Assembly: GCA_022865705.1 (NCBI GenBank)
Contig: JALHTG010000019.1
Span: 62,001-126,000, forward strand
Direction: 5' to 3'
Length of the DNA: 64,000 nt
DNA from: Candidatus Bathyarchaeota archaeon
GTDB lineage: Archaea; Thermoproteota; Bathyarchaeia; 40CM-2-53-6; JALHTG01
Shown here in pieces: positions 50,270 through 58,114 of this stretch. Position 1 is the first letter of the stretch; each line of letters opens with the position of its first letter. Made by a program: the position numbers and the translations under genes. The notes below the pieces were generated by a model. It made no database searches. It worked only from the letters and a program-made list of their open reading frames with translations, and had not been told where the DNA came from.

Positions 50270-50822
50270 CTTTCGACTCCTCTGTCAGCTTCAGAGTGAA
50301 ATCGTAGCCCGTCCTGAAGGCCTCAAGATTAAGCTTGTCGGTTCCTCTTGGCACGAAACGAACTATTGCTTTTTCTACAGCTCTAGGATCAAGTATCTTT
50401 GATGCAGCTGTGACGCTTCCGATCATAACCATGTTTGCGACGATTCTCTTGCCAAGCTTCTCTGCCATACGCACTGTAGGGACAGCGTAGACCTTTGCGT
50501 TTCTTATCTCTTTGAAGCCAGGCACCATGTCGGGATCATAAATAACAACTCCGCCAGTTTTGATGTCCTCGACATACTTTTCGAATGCCTCCTGGGACAT
50601 TACTCCGACCAGATCAGGTCGCTCAAGCTTAGGATAGTCAATCTCACTATCAGAGATGACGACTTCAGACTTGCATGCGCCGCCTCTTGCCTCAGGGCCA
50701 TATGATTGTGTCTGTGTCGCGTTTTTTCCGTCAAATATCGCGGCGGCTGTTCCAAGGATCACTCCGGCGAGCACTATGCCTTGGCCGCCGAGTCCTCCTA
50801 GTCTAATTTCATAGCGGGGCAT
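50253..50822 (-). CDS. korC: 2-oxoacid:ferredoxin oxidoreductase gamma subunit
   Basis: Gamma subunit of a KorABCD-type enzyme. GGLGGQGIVLAGVILG opens the domain, followed by GPEARGGACKSEVVIS and the NMVMIG strand. 189 residues. It overlaps korB by 14 bases and hdrA by 17, so the link between the oxidoreductase and the Hdr/Mvh genes is physical and translational. Confidence 0.94.
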   Translation of the reverse strand: MPRYEIRLGGLGGQGIVLAGVILGTAAAIFDGKNATQTQSYGPEARGGACKSEVVISDSEIDYPKLERPDLVGVMSQEAFEKYVEDIKTGGVVIYDPDMVPGFKEIRNAKVYAVPTVRMAEKLGKRIVANMVMIGSVTAASKILDPRAVEKAIVRFVPRGTDKLNLEAFRTGYDFTLKLTEESKGVRAA

Positions 50823-51669
50823 TGGTCAGTTTACTCTCCTTGTCAAGTGCCCCCTGAACTGTCATCATTTGTCGTTTCAATAGGTCAGTGTACTCTGGCT
50901 TGTCGACGTCAACGAATTCACCCACTACGATCCTGTCAGGTCCAACCTCCGCCTTGAGCGGGTCGCTGAAATGCTGAACAACACTCTTCTCTTTGAGCCA
51001 GTTGAACTGGTCGATTGGGTCGCCCATCCTGTTCCTTCTGCCGTACTGTTCAGGACAGGGTGTGATTACCTCAATGAACGTGAAGCCTTTCTTCGACAAA
51101 GCTTTCTTGATGGAATCTCTTATTCTTCGAACATGAACCGTGGTCCATCTTGCCACGTAGACGGCTCCAGAGCCAGCTGCCAAGTGCACAAGGTTGAAGG
51201 GATGTTCGATGTTACCGTAAGGTGTCGTGGTAGTTCTGCCATCGAGTATTGTAGTCGGCCCAGCTTGCCCCCCTGTCATTCCATAATTGAAGTTGTTTGA
51301 GCAGATCACAGTAATGTCGATATTTCTTCGGGCAGCATGAATGAAGTGATTTCCACCGATCGAAAACAGATCCCCGTCTCCGCTTATCACGACCACCTTG
51401 AGATCCGGCCTTGACGCTTTCAGTCCAACTGCAAAGGCGATCGCTCTTCCGTGCGTTGTGTGGAAACCATCCAATCTGACGTATCCCGATATCCTACCTA
51501 TACAGCCTATTCCTGAGACAACCGAAACTTTGTTCGGGTCCATTTTCAGCTCTTCTATGGCGCGCAGAAACTCGCTTAGAATAACCCCGTCTCCGCATCC
51601 AGCGCACCAAATGTGGGGAATCATCCCCTTGCGAGTGAATCTCTCCATAGGGTGTATTTCTTGAGTCAT
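50809..51669 (-). CDS. korB: 2-oxoacid:ferredoxin oxidoreductase beta subunit
   Basis: Thiamine-diphosphate-binding subunit. WCAGCGDGVILSEF and GIGCIGRISGYV supply cysteine and substrate elements; VVISGDGDLFSIGGNHF with SNNFNYGMTGGQ is the ThDP/Mg motif. 286 residues. The alpha/beta/gamma/delta split and order match 2-oxoglutarate:ferredoxin oxidoreductases, though branched-chain or pyruvate substrates are possible. Confidence 0.95.
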   Translation of the reverse strand: MTQEIHPMERFTRKGMIPHIWCAGCGDGVILSEFLRAIEELKMDPNKVSVVSGIGCIGRISGYVRLDGFHTTHGRAIAFAVGLKASRPDLKVVVISGDGDLFSIGGNHFIHAARRNIDITVICSNNFNYGMTGGQAGPTTILDGRTTTTPYGNIEHPFNLVHLAAGSGAVYVARWTTVHVRRIRDSIKKALSKKGFTFIEVITPCPEQYGRRNRMGDPIDQFNWLKEKSVVQHFSDPLKAEVGPDRIVVGEFVDVDKPEYTDLLKRQMMTVQGALDKESKLTNAPL

Positions 51670-52817
51670 TTCTTCTCCCTCATTATGAGACTGAGGAGTT
51701 CGTCAGGTGTGTGAGGATCCTCGCCCAACTTTGGCACGAAAGTTATCTTTCGGTAGTCAAATCTTCGTTCAACTTCTCGAACGATTTGACCATAATTCAC
51801 TTCGGCCACTATGATTCGGTCAACATGATCTGCGATGGCCTCTATCTCTTTGTCCGGAAATGGCCAAATAGTTGTGAGGCCGAGGAACCCCGCCTTCATT
51901 CCTCGCTCTCTTGCCCGAGCCACCGCCGCTATCGCGGATCTGGCTACACTTCCATAGGCGATCACACAGACTTTTGCGTCGTCTAGGAGAAGCTTTTTGA
52001 CTTGAACTATTGAGTCTCTGTTCGTTCTTATCTTGTCGCACAATCTTTTCACAAGCTTTGTCTGTTCCTCAGCACTGTCTGTTTGCGGATGTCCTGTCTC
52101 ATCATGGGTGAGCCCGGTAGCATAGAACCTATACCCTTCTCCAAAGGTTGCCATAGGTGGAACCAGGTCCTCATCTGCCTGAAAGGGATTGTACTGTTCA
52201 GGTGGTACGTTCGGCTTTTTCCTGTTGGTGATCTCTAATTGGTCTGCGGGCGGGATGACAAGTCGTTCTCTCAAGTGACCTATTACTTCATCCAACATCA
52301 CAAAGACTGGAACTCTGTATCTCTCTGACAGATTGAAAGCGCGGACGGTTAGGTCGAAGCTTTCTTGAACTGAGGAGGGCGCGAGTGCAATAATCTCGTA
52401 ATCGCCATGTGAACCCCACTTGGCCTGCATTACGTCCTGTTGCCCAGTCTTTGTTGGCTGGCCGGTGCTGGGTCCGCCCCGCATCACATCGACGATTACG
52501 ATTGGGGCCTCGGTCATGACTGCCAGTCCGATATTCTCCTGCATGAGGCTGAAGCCTGGGCCTGAGGTTGCTGTCATTGATTTGACTCCGCCGTAGGAAG
52601 CGCCTATTATTGCCGCTGCAGAGCCAATTTCATCTTCCATTTGGAGATAGACCCCTCCCACTTCTGGGAGTCTTCTTGCCATGCGTTCAGCTATTTCTGT
52701 AGCTGGCGTGATCGGGTAGCCTGCGAAGAACCTGCAGCCTGCAGCAATCGCGCCTTCAGCACATGCAAAGTCGCCTTGAGTGAAGTGTGTGCCGGTCAAC
52801 ACATCTCTTGCTATCAT
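51666..52817 (-). CDS. korA: 2-oxoacid:ferredoxin oxidoreductase alpha subunit
   Basis: Alpha subunit with FFAGYPITPATEIAERMA, the pyrimidine-binding domain ATSGPGFSLMQENIGLA and GGPSTGQPTKTGQQD, and a C-terminal transketolase-like domain (VCVIAYGSVARSAIAAV, GLTTIWPFPDKEI). 383 residues, overlapping both neighbours by four bases. The substrate, most likely 2-oxoglutarate, is inferred from subunit pattern. Confidence 0.95.
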   Translation of the reverse strand: MIARDVLTGTHFTQGDFACAEGAIAAGCRFFAGYPITPATEIAERMARRLPEVGGVYLQMEDEIGSAAAIIGASYGGVKSMTATSGPGFSLMQENIGLAVMTEAPIVIVDVMRGGPSTGQPTKTGQQDVMQAKWGSHGDYEIIALAPSSVQESFDLTVRAFNLSERYRVPVFVMLDEVIGHLRERLVIPPADQLEITNRKKPNVPPEQYNPFQADEDLVPPMATFGEGYRFYATGLTHDETGHPQTDSAEEQTKLVKRLCDKIRTNRDSIVQVKKLLLDDAKVCVIAYGSVARSAIAAVARARERGMKAGFLGLTTIWPFPDKEIEAIADHVDRIIVAEVNYGQIVREVERRFDYRKITFVPKLGEDPHTPDELLSLIMREKK

Positions 52818-53083
52818 TTTTCTTCATCCTTTTTTCTAAGGAAAATGGCCAAGTCGCCACACAATTCCTCGCATAGGCCGCATCCGACGCAATTCTCTTT
52901 GTTTACTACTCGCGGTGGGTGAGCACCGTGCGCGTTCAATTTCGGATCGTAGTCGAGAACATCTTTCGGGCAGAGCTCTATGCAGACGCCGCACCCCTTA
53001 CATCTTTCCGGTATGGTAGCGATCTCAACTTCGAGAATCTTGAGATTGCGTTGGGGGGAAAGCGGCTTTCTAGTAACCTCCAA
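52814..53083 (-). CDS. korD: 2-oxoacid:ferredoxin oxidoreductase delta (ferredoxin) subunit
   Basis: An 89-residue ferredoxin-like subunit with two [4Fe-4S] motifs, CKGCGVCIELCP and CVGCGLCEELCG; the second lacks the usual proline after its last cysteine. It is the first gene of the nine-gene operon and starts at TTG 53083 behind GGCGAGG. A weak TATA-like stretch (minus GGAAATAATG) lies about 45 bases upstream. Confidence 0.93.
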   Translation of the reverse strand: MEVTRKPLSPQRNLKILEVEIATIPERCKGCGVCIELCPKDVLDYDPKLNAHGAHPPRVVNKENCVGCGLCEELCGDLAIFLRKKDEEK

Positions 53084-53264
53084 TATTTCCTCGCCTTGAC
53101 GTCTAATCCTTCACCATGGGCATTATTTCCGCCCTTTCAACCTTACCCTAGGCTATTGGTGGCATTCAGCCGAGTTGGAAGAGGTGGCAAAATTATCTCT
53201 CGCGCTTAAAACTGTATGGTTATGAGATTCCTGCTCGTACATTGTCATTGAGATACAAAGACTG

Positions 53265-53783
53265 GTGGGAAGAAGGGGCTTGGAAAGTAAAGTAGGTATC
53301 CATGGCAAGGGTGAAGTTAGACTGGAGGATCTCCTTGAGCAAGTGAAGACTCATGAACGTTTCAGGGAGGTTGGTGGAATAGGTATCTTTGTCGGAGTGA
53401 CTCGAAGCACATCAGCCGACGGTAAGCCTGTCTCTCATCTTGAGCTTGAGGCCTATGAAGGGAAGGCCGAGGAGGCCATGGCTTCCATAGCCAATGACGT
53501 CTCTAGCCGAAGCGGGATCGTTGACGTACTCATACATCATGTCACGGGGAAGCTGTATCAAGGAGACATAATCATGGCAGTGCTAGTTGCGGGAAGATCT
53601 AGGAAGGATGTTTTTCCAGCACTTGTCGAAGCTGTCGAGAGAACAAAGAGCAGCGTGCCTATTTGGAAGAAGGAGTTCCTTTCTTCTGGGGAATCCTATT
53701 GGGTTAGTGAAAAAGAGCCCATCGCCAAATCAGATAAGAAATCCCGAAGGCAATACGCAGACACCTCGCGCAAGCTATCATGA
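53265..53783 (+). CDS. moaE: Molybdopterin synthase catalytic subunit MoaE
   Basis: Transfers sulfur from MoaD to precursor Z in pterin cofactor synthesis (tungsten or molybdenum enzymes). IGIFVGVTRS, LELEAYEGKAEEAM, HHVTGKLYQGDIIMAVLVAG and the catalytic VPIWKKEFL are typical. The C-terminus has an extra basic tail of about 20 residues. GTG 53265 or TTG 53280 could be the start. It is divergent from the kor operon. Confidence 0.93.
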   Translation: MGRRGLESKVGIHGKGEVRLEDLLEQVKTHERFREVGGIGIFVGVTRSTSADGKPVSHLELEAYEGKAEEAMASIANDVSSRSGIVDVLIHHVTGKLYQGDIIMAVLVAGRSRKDVFPALVEAVERTKSSVPIWKKEFLSSGESYWVSEKEPIAKSDKKSRRQYADTSRKLS

Positions 53784-53846
53784 CATCGCTGGGAAACTTC
53801 TAGTTGTGTCAGCCAGGACATCAGAAGAATTACTCTATCCAAAGCA

Positions 53847-54524
53847 TCAGGGCAAGATCTGCTTCAGGAACTGGAGATACAGTCTATCGAGATCATGCTC
53901 AGATTTGACCTGTATTTCAAGTCGTTTTGTGAACTCGTTCTCAACGACGGTCGCAATCTTCAGCTTTTCATAGAGTTCGTCTAGAACTTCTTTGCGAGCG
54001 CCCGTGGCAGGCTTTCTAGGAGTGACAGTGCAGCACCCCACATGTTTTTCGCGCCAAAGGCCGACTCTACGAGATACCCTCTCTATCTCAACCTTGTCAA
54101 AACCTATAAGCGGTCTCAGAATCGGAAACGTCACCCCGTGAGAGGTCGCCGACAGATTCCGAAGAGTCTGGCTTGCTTTCTGTCCGAGCGACTCCCCAGT
54201 TACAATGGCCTGTGCGTTCACTGACATGCAGACCAGTTCTGCAGCTTTGAACATTCCTCTTCTGCAAATCACACACATGAATCTTCCAGCTCGGCTGCTC
54301 AGGATCGTAGATAGAATCTCCCCCCATGGATACAGAACCACTTTCTCAAAGGGAATCCTTTCCCTCAGAGCCTTCAGCGATTCCATGACCAGTTCAAAAG
54401 AAACCTCACAGTAGAACGGGTGGAGACAAAAATGCAGAGGGATCACTTCCATCTTTCTGCTGGCCAGATACATTGCCACAGGAGAATCTATTCCACCCGA
54501 AATGAGTGCTACAGCTTTCGTCAT
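53847..54524 (-). CDS. ThiI-like PP-loop protein lacking THUMP domain
   Basis: The adenylation domain of the ThiI family: PP-loop ALISGGIDSPVAMYLAS at 6-22, MCVICRRGMF with a CxxC, and TGESLGQKASQTL. ThiI makes 4-thiouridine at tRNA position 8 and in some organisms feeds thiamine synthesis, but here the N-terminal ferredoxin-like and THUMP tRNA-binding domains and the C-terminal rhodanese are absent (225 residues). A cysteine pair near GCCTVTPRKPAT may replace them. It may act with a separate RNA-binding partner. Confidence 0.82.
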   Translation of the reverse strand: MTKAVALISGGIDSPVAMYLASRKMEVIPLHFCLHPFYCEVSFELVMESLKALRERIPFEKVVLYPWGEILSTILSSRAGRFMCVICRRGMFKAAELVCMSVNAQAIVTGESLGQKASQTLRNLSATSHGVTFPILRPLIGFDKVEIERVSRRVGLWREKHVGCCTVTPRKPATGARKEVLDELYEKLKIATVVENEFTKRLEIQVKSEHDLDRLYLQFLKQILP

Positions 54525-54561
54525 AGCCCTCTCTCTCAGTGAAGCGTAACTAGTGTTTCAA

Positions 54562-55173
54562 TCATGAGGAATGAACTTCCACGATGCGTTCCTTCTTCCT
54601 TCGCAGAATCGCCAAGGCTGCTGCAAGTGCAAGAGTCACTACCACGACCCGTGTATCAAACTCTGGGACTATTACCTCAATCTTTGACTGCAGAGTGGTT
54701 TTATCCGTCAATCCTTCATGCCGGTTTCGAATGTATCCAGTTTGGTCTATGAGGATTAGTGTGGGAATCACTGTAACTTGGTACTTCCGTGCGACACTAA
54801 CGGTGTCCTTTGCCACTATCCAAGTCATGCCATAACCCTTCGCGAAAACTCTCAACACTGAATCCGAGTCATGCATAGGATCTACACTGATTGAGATTAT
54901 CACAACTGTATCGTTAGGATAGGTGTTTGTTAGAGCCTTGAGATGATGGATTTCTTCTTGACATGGGCCACACCAAGTGGCGAAGAAATCGATCAGGATG
55001 ATTTTTCCTTTGAAGTCTGAAAGCGAAAATCCAACTCCATTGATGTCAGTTAAGGTGAAGTCCGGGGCTAGGGTCTGTCCGTAGGATATCCCAGCTTCGA
55101 CAAGAATCAGGGTCATCATGGCCAATGGAATAAGGACGAAGGATGAGCGTCGCATACTTGTCATGATGGACAC
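54562..55173 (-). CDS. Secreted TlpA/ResA-like thioredoxin with PEF-CTERM-like tail
   Basis: An N-terminal signal peptide (about 1-32, hydrophobic core VLIPLAMMTLILVEAGI) leads to a redoxin domain with active site FFATWCGPCQEE (C68, C71) and cis-Pro region VTVIPTLILID. The C-terminus is VPEF (169-172), a membrane helix (about 174-190) and RRKK, the layout of PEF-CTERM sorting signals processed by archaeosortases. I infer an extracytoplasmic, surface-anchored disulfide reductase. No archaeosortase gene is in the window. Confidence 0.85.
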   Translation of the reverse strand: MSIMTSMRRSSFVLIPLAMMTLILVEAGISYGQTLAPDFTLTDINGVGFSLSDFKGKIILIDFFATWCGPCQEEIHHLKALTNTYPNDTVVIISISVDPMHDSDSVLRVFAKGYGMTWIVAKDTVSVARKYQVTVIPTLILIDQTGYIRNRHEGLTDKTTLQSKIEVIVPEFDTRVVVVTLALAAALAILRRKKERIVEVHSS

Positions 55174-55334
55174 GGTTTCGCCATATCTATTAAACGTTTA
55201 CAGGAAATATGGTCTACATCGCGCGAAATGCGCGTGTTCTTTTCTTCGGCTTGAACGGAAAAAGAATGCTTTGGTCCATTCTGTTTTCGGTTGTTGATTC
55301 TTGGAATTCGGCAACTCTTATTAGAGGAGGTGCC

Positions 55335-55781
55335 ATTCGAGAAGTTGCGGTCGAAACCTTGGTTGAGAAGATTCTAGTTCCTGTTGATGGTTCCAGAGTA
55401 ATGGAGCGGAACGTCAAGTTCGCATGTGATCTCGTCAAGGCATTGGGTGGAACCATGACTTTGATGCATGTTGTGGTTCTGCCTGCCTCCATGGAGCCTG
55501 GAGTGCCCATTGATCCTACTCCTTTGGAACAAGCAGGAGCGAGGATTCTGGAGGCTGCGCAAAGAATTGCTCAGGAGAATGGATGTAAGGCAGAGGGGAT
55601 CCTTGAAACAGATTTCGGCAACGCAGGTCACAGAATCGTTAGGATAGCCCAAGAGAAAGGATTCACTCTTATCATGATCGGTGCAAGAGGCGGAAGCAAG
55701 ATCGTGAATCTGCTTCTTGGAAGCGTCTGTCACACAGTGGCACATAACGCCACATCTCCAGTGTTGATTATCCGGCCTTAG
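55335..55781 (+). CDS. Universal stress protein (UspA family), possible ATT start
   Basis: ATP-binding Usp fold: KILVPVDGSRVMERNVKFA, the GARGGSKIVNLLLGSVCHTV ATP loop (G-2x-G-9x-G type) and SPVLIIRP end. A long in-frame extension back to ATG 55209 is unlike the family. A strong AGGAGGTG (55325-55332) is followed within 3 bases by ATT 55335, which would give MREVAVETLVEKILVPVDG; the nearest canonical start is TTG 55359, 26 bases past that site. I use ATT with caution. Confidence 0.75.
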   Translation: MREVAVETLVEKILVPVDGSRVMERNVKFACDLVKALGGTMTLMHVVVLPASMEPGVPIDPTPLEQAGARILEAAQRIAQENGCKAEGILETDFGNAGHRIVRIAQEKGFTLIMIGARGGSKIVNLLLGSVCHTVAHNATSPVLIIRP

Positions 55782-55860
55782 TGGCAACTCAACGGCCGTG
55801 TTCTTGATAAGGAAAGCCTTATTGTTTCGTCAACCAGAAATTACGGGCGTGGATCAGGAA

Positions 55861-56265
55861 ATGTTTCAAAAGGCTCTTGTTCCCGTTGATGGCTCACCAT
55901 TTACTGCCGGGCTCGTGGCCTACTCAATAGCTTTTGCAAAGAAGGCAGGCTGTTCTTTGACTCTTGTGTATGTTTTGGATAAGCCTCAGATGGCCTCCGT
56001 GGCGGAGGTAGAGAAACAGAAGGCCGCCAACATGGGAATTCCAGAACAGTCTCGGGAGAAGGCGGTTGGAGAGGGAGTTTCTGCTTCGTCAAGAGTCGAG
56101 GTGGGGACTCCGGCTGAAACAATAATCTCTTTGGCTGAGCGTGAGAAATTCGATCTAATCATCTTAGGGTCAAGAGGCTACAGTCAGCTGAGAAGGCTAA
56201 TCGTGGGGAGCGTCGCCGATAAGGTGATGGAACACGCACCGTGTCCCGTCTTGATCTTTAGATAA
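55861..56265 (+). CDS. Universal stress protein (UspA family)
   Basis: A second Usp, 134 residues from ATG 55861 (MFQKALVPVDGSPFTAGLV), with the nucleotide-binding GSRGYSQLRRLIVGSVADKV and ending CPVLIFR. An upstream in-frame extension to 55798 is not family-like. The two usp genes are tandem, 79 bases apart and only moderately similar, so they are probably an older duplication. Confidence 0.92.
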   Translation: MFQKALVPVDGSPFTAGLVAYSIAFAKKAGCSLTLVYVLDKPQMASVAEVEKQKAANMGIPEQSREKAVGEGVSASSRVEVGTPAETIISLAEREKFDLIILGSRGYSQLRRLIVGSVADKVMEHAPCPVLIFR

Positions 56266-56298
56266 TCTCATACGGTCGCTCGTAATTGGCTAGGATGT

Positions 56299-58110
56299 TC
56301 AAGCTGTTTGCGTGGTTATCTCTTCTGATTCCCTGAACTGCATCTGGTATAGCCGTGCGTAAAGGCCTCTCCTTGCAACTAGTTGGTCATGTGTGCCTTC
56401 TTCAACTATTTTTCCTTGATCCAGAACTACTATTCTATCGGCATTCCTGACAGTGGACAGTCTGTGAGCAATTATCAGTGAGGTGCGATTCTTCAGAAGG
56501 CTTTCTAAGGCTCGTCTAATCAGGAGTTCTGTGTAAGGGTCGACACTCGAGGTGGCTTCATCCATTATGAGGATTCTGGGATCGGCCAAAAGTGCTCTGG
56601 CGAAAGAGATGAGTTGCCTCTGGCCTATTGAGAGGTTCGTTGCACCCTCACGGATTATTGTATCGTAGCTGCTAGGTAACTTTTCGATGAAGTCATGCGC
56701 CCCCACAGCTTTTGCCGCTTCAATGATTTCTCTGTCCGATGCGTCTGGTCTTGAATAGCTTATGTTCTCCTTGACTGATCCTGCAAAAAGGAATGGTTCT
56801 TGAAGAACCATACCAATCTGTCTGTGAAGTGATTGAAGCTTTACATCTCGAAGGTCATATCCGTCAACTCTGATTGATCCGACTGTAGGATCGTAGAAGC
56901 GGCAGACGAGATTTATCAGAGTGGTCTTGCCAGCGCCTGTGGGGCCAACAATAGCCAAGGTTTCATTGGAAGCGATCCCCAGGTTTATGTTGTTCAAGAC
57001 CAAAAGCTTCGGGTCATAGCCAAATGAGACATCTTCGAAGCTTATCTCTCCCATTAACCTCTTAAGTTCAATCGAGTCACTCTTGTCGGCTATGTCTATG
57101 GGGGCGTCAATCAGTTCGAACATTCTTTCCGCGCCGGCCATAGCAGACTGAAAGTTTGTGTAGAATATGCTCAATTGAAGGAGTGGCCGGAAGAACATTG
57201 TCAGGTAAGACATGAAAGCCACAATTGTTCCTATGGTTATTGTGCCTAAGAAGGCTTGAAGACCACCGTACCAGAGTACTGCACATGTTCCAACGGCAGA
57301 AATCATCTCAACTCCCGCAGGGAAGACTGCGAATAGTCTCGCTGCCACCAGATTTGCCTGAAGATTTTCAATGTTGACTTGGCCGAATGCTTGCTGTTGG
57401 TCTGATTCTCGCGTGAATGATTGTATGACTCGCATTCCCATAATGCTTTCAGCGAGCTTAGCCGTCACGCCCGCCATCTTCTGTTTGGTCGTCAGATACG
57501 CACTTCTTGCCTTCGCTTGGAAGACGTAGATCAATGCGATAAGCATGGGCACTATGATCATTGATGCAAGAGTCAACTGTGGGCTCAACCAAACCATTAT
57601 TATGAAGACTCCAGCAACCGTGACGGCATCGCTCATCACTGTAAGGATTCCCGATGTCAACAGTTCCTGGAGCGAATCCACATCATTTGTTACTCTTGAG
57701 ACTATGCTGCCAGACACGTTTTCTGAATAGAACTTTAGCGAAAGCCTTTGAAGTCGAGAGAACATCTCCTCTCGGAACTTGTAGATCGTTCTCTGCCCTA
57801 TGCCGGACATTAGGTATAGCTGTCTGTTGCTCGTGACAAAGTTCACGAAGTTGATCGCTATGTACGCCAGTATGATGTTAGTTAGGCCAGTGATGTCTTG
57901 TGTAGCGATGTATCTGTCAATCGTAATTTTGAGAATGTAGGGGCCGGCAAGATTTGTTGCCGCGGTAATCAGGAGAAAAATGATGCCACCAATGAGGGGG
58001 GCTCTAAATGGAAGGGCGTATGTGCTTAGTCTCCGCAGTAGGACTCGGTCTGGAACCTTTCTCTCCGCTGGTTTTTCACCGAGAAAATCCGCGGCGTGCC
58101 AGTGGGCCAT
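56299..58110 (-). CDS. ABC exporter half-transporter, catalytic-site partner
   Basis: A six-helix membrane domain (about 30-315) is fused to a nucleotide-binding domain with Walker A GPTGAGKTT, Q-loop, signature LSIGQRQ, Walker B RILIMDEATSSVD (catalytic E present) and switch histidine IIAHRLSTVRNAD. The signature is degenerate (SIGQ for SGGQ). It starts 4 bases after the second half-transporter and pairs with it. Substrates of such heterodimers are often lipids, peptides or drugs; none can be named here. Confidence 0.93.
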   Translation of the reverse strand: MAHWHAADFLGEKPAERKVPDRVLLRRLSTYALPFRAPLIGGIIFLLITAATNLAGPYILKITIDRYIATQDITGLTNIILAYIAINFVNFVTSNRQLYLMSGIGQRTIYKFREEMFSRLQRLSLKFYSENVSGSIVSRVTNDVDSLQELLTSGILTVMSDAVTVAGVFIIMVWLSPQLTLASMIIVPMLIALIYVFQAKARSAYLTTKQKMAGVTAKLAESIMGMRVIQSFTRESDQQQAFGQVNIENLQANLVAARLFAVFPAGVEMISAVGTCAVLWYGGLQAFLGTITIGTIVAFMSYLTMFFRPLLQLSIFYTNFQSAMAGAERMFELIDAPIDIADKSDSIELKRLMGEISFEDVSFGYDPKLLVLNNINLGIASNETLAIVGPTGAGKTTLINLVCRFYDPTVGSIRVDGYDLRDVKLQSLHRQIGMVLQEPFLFAGSVKENISYSRPDASDREIIEAAKAVGAHDFIEKLPSSYDTIIREGATNLSIGQRQLISFARALLADPRILIMDEATSSVDPYTELLIRRALESLLKNRTSLIIAHRLSTVRNADRIVVLDQGKIVEEGTHDQLVARRGLYARLYQMQFRESEEITTQTA

Positions 58111-58114
58111 GGTC

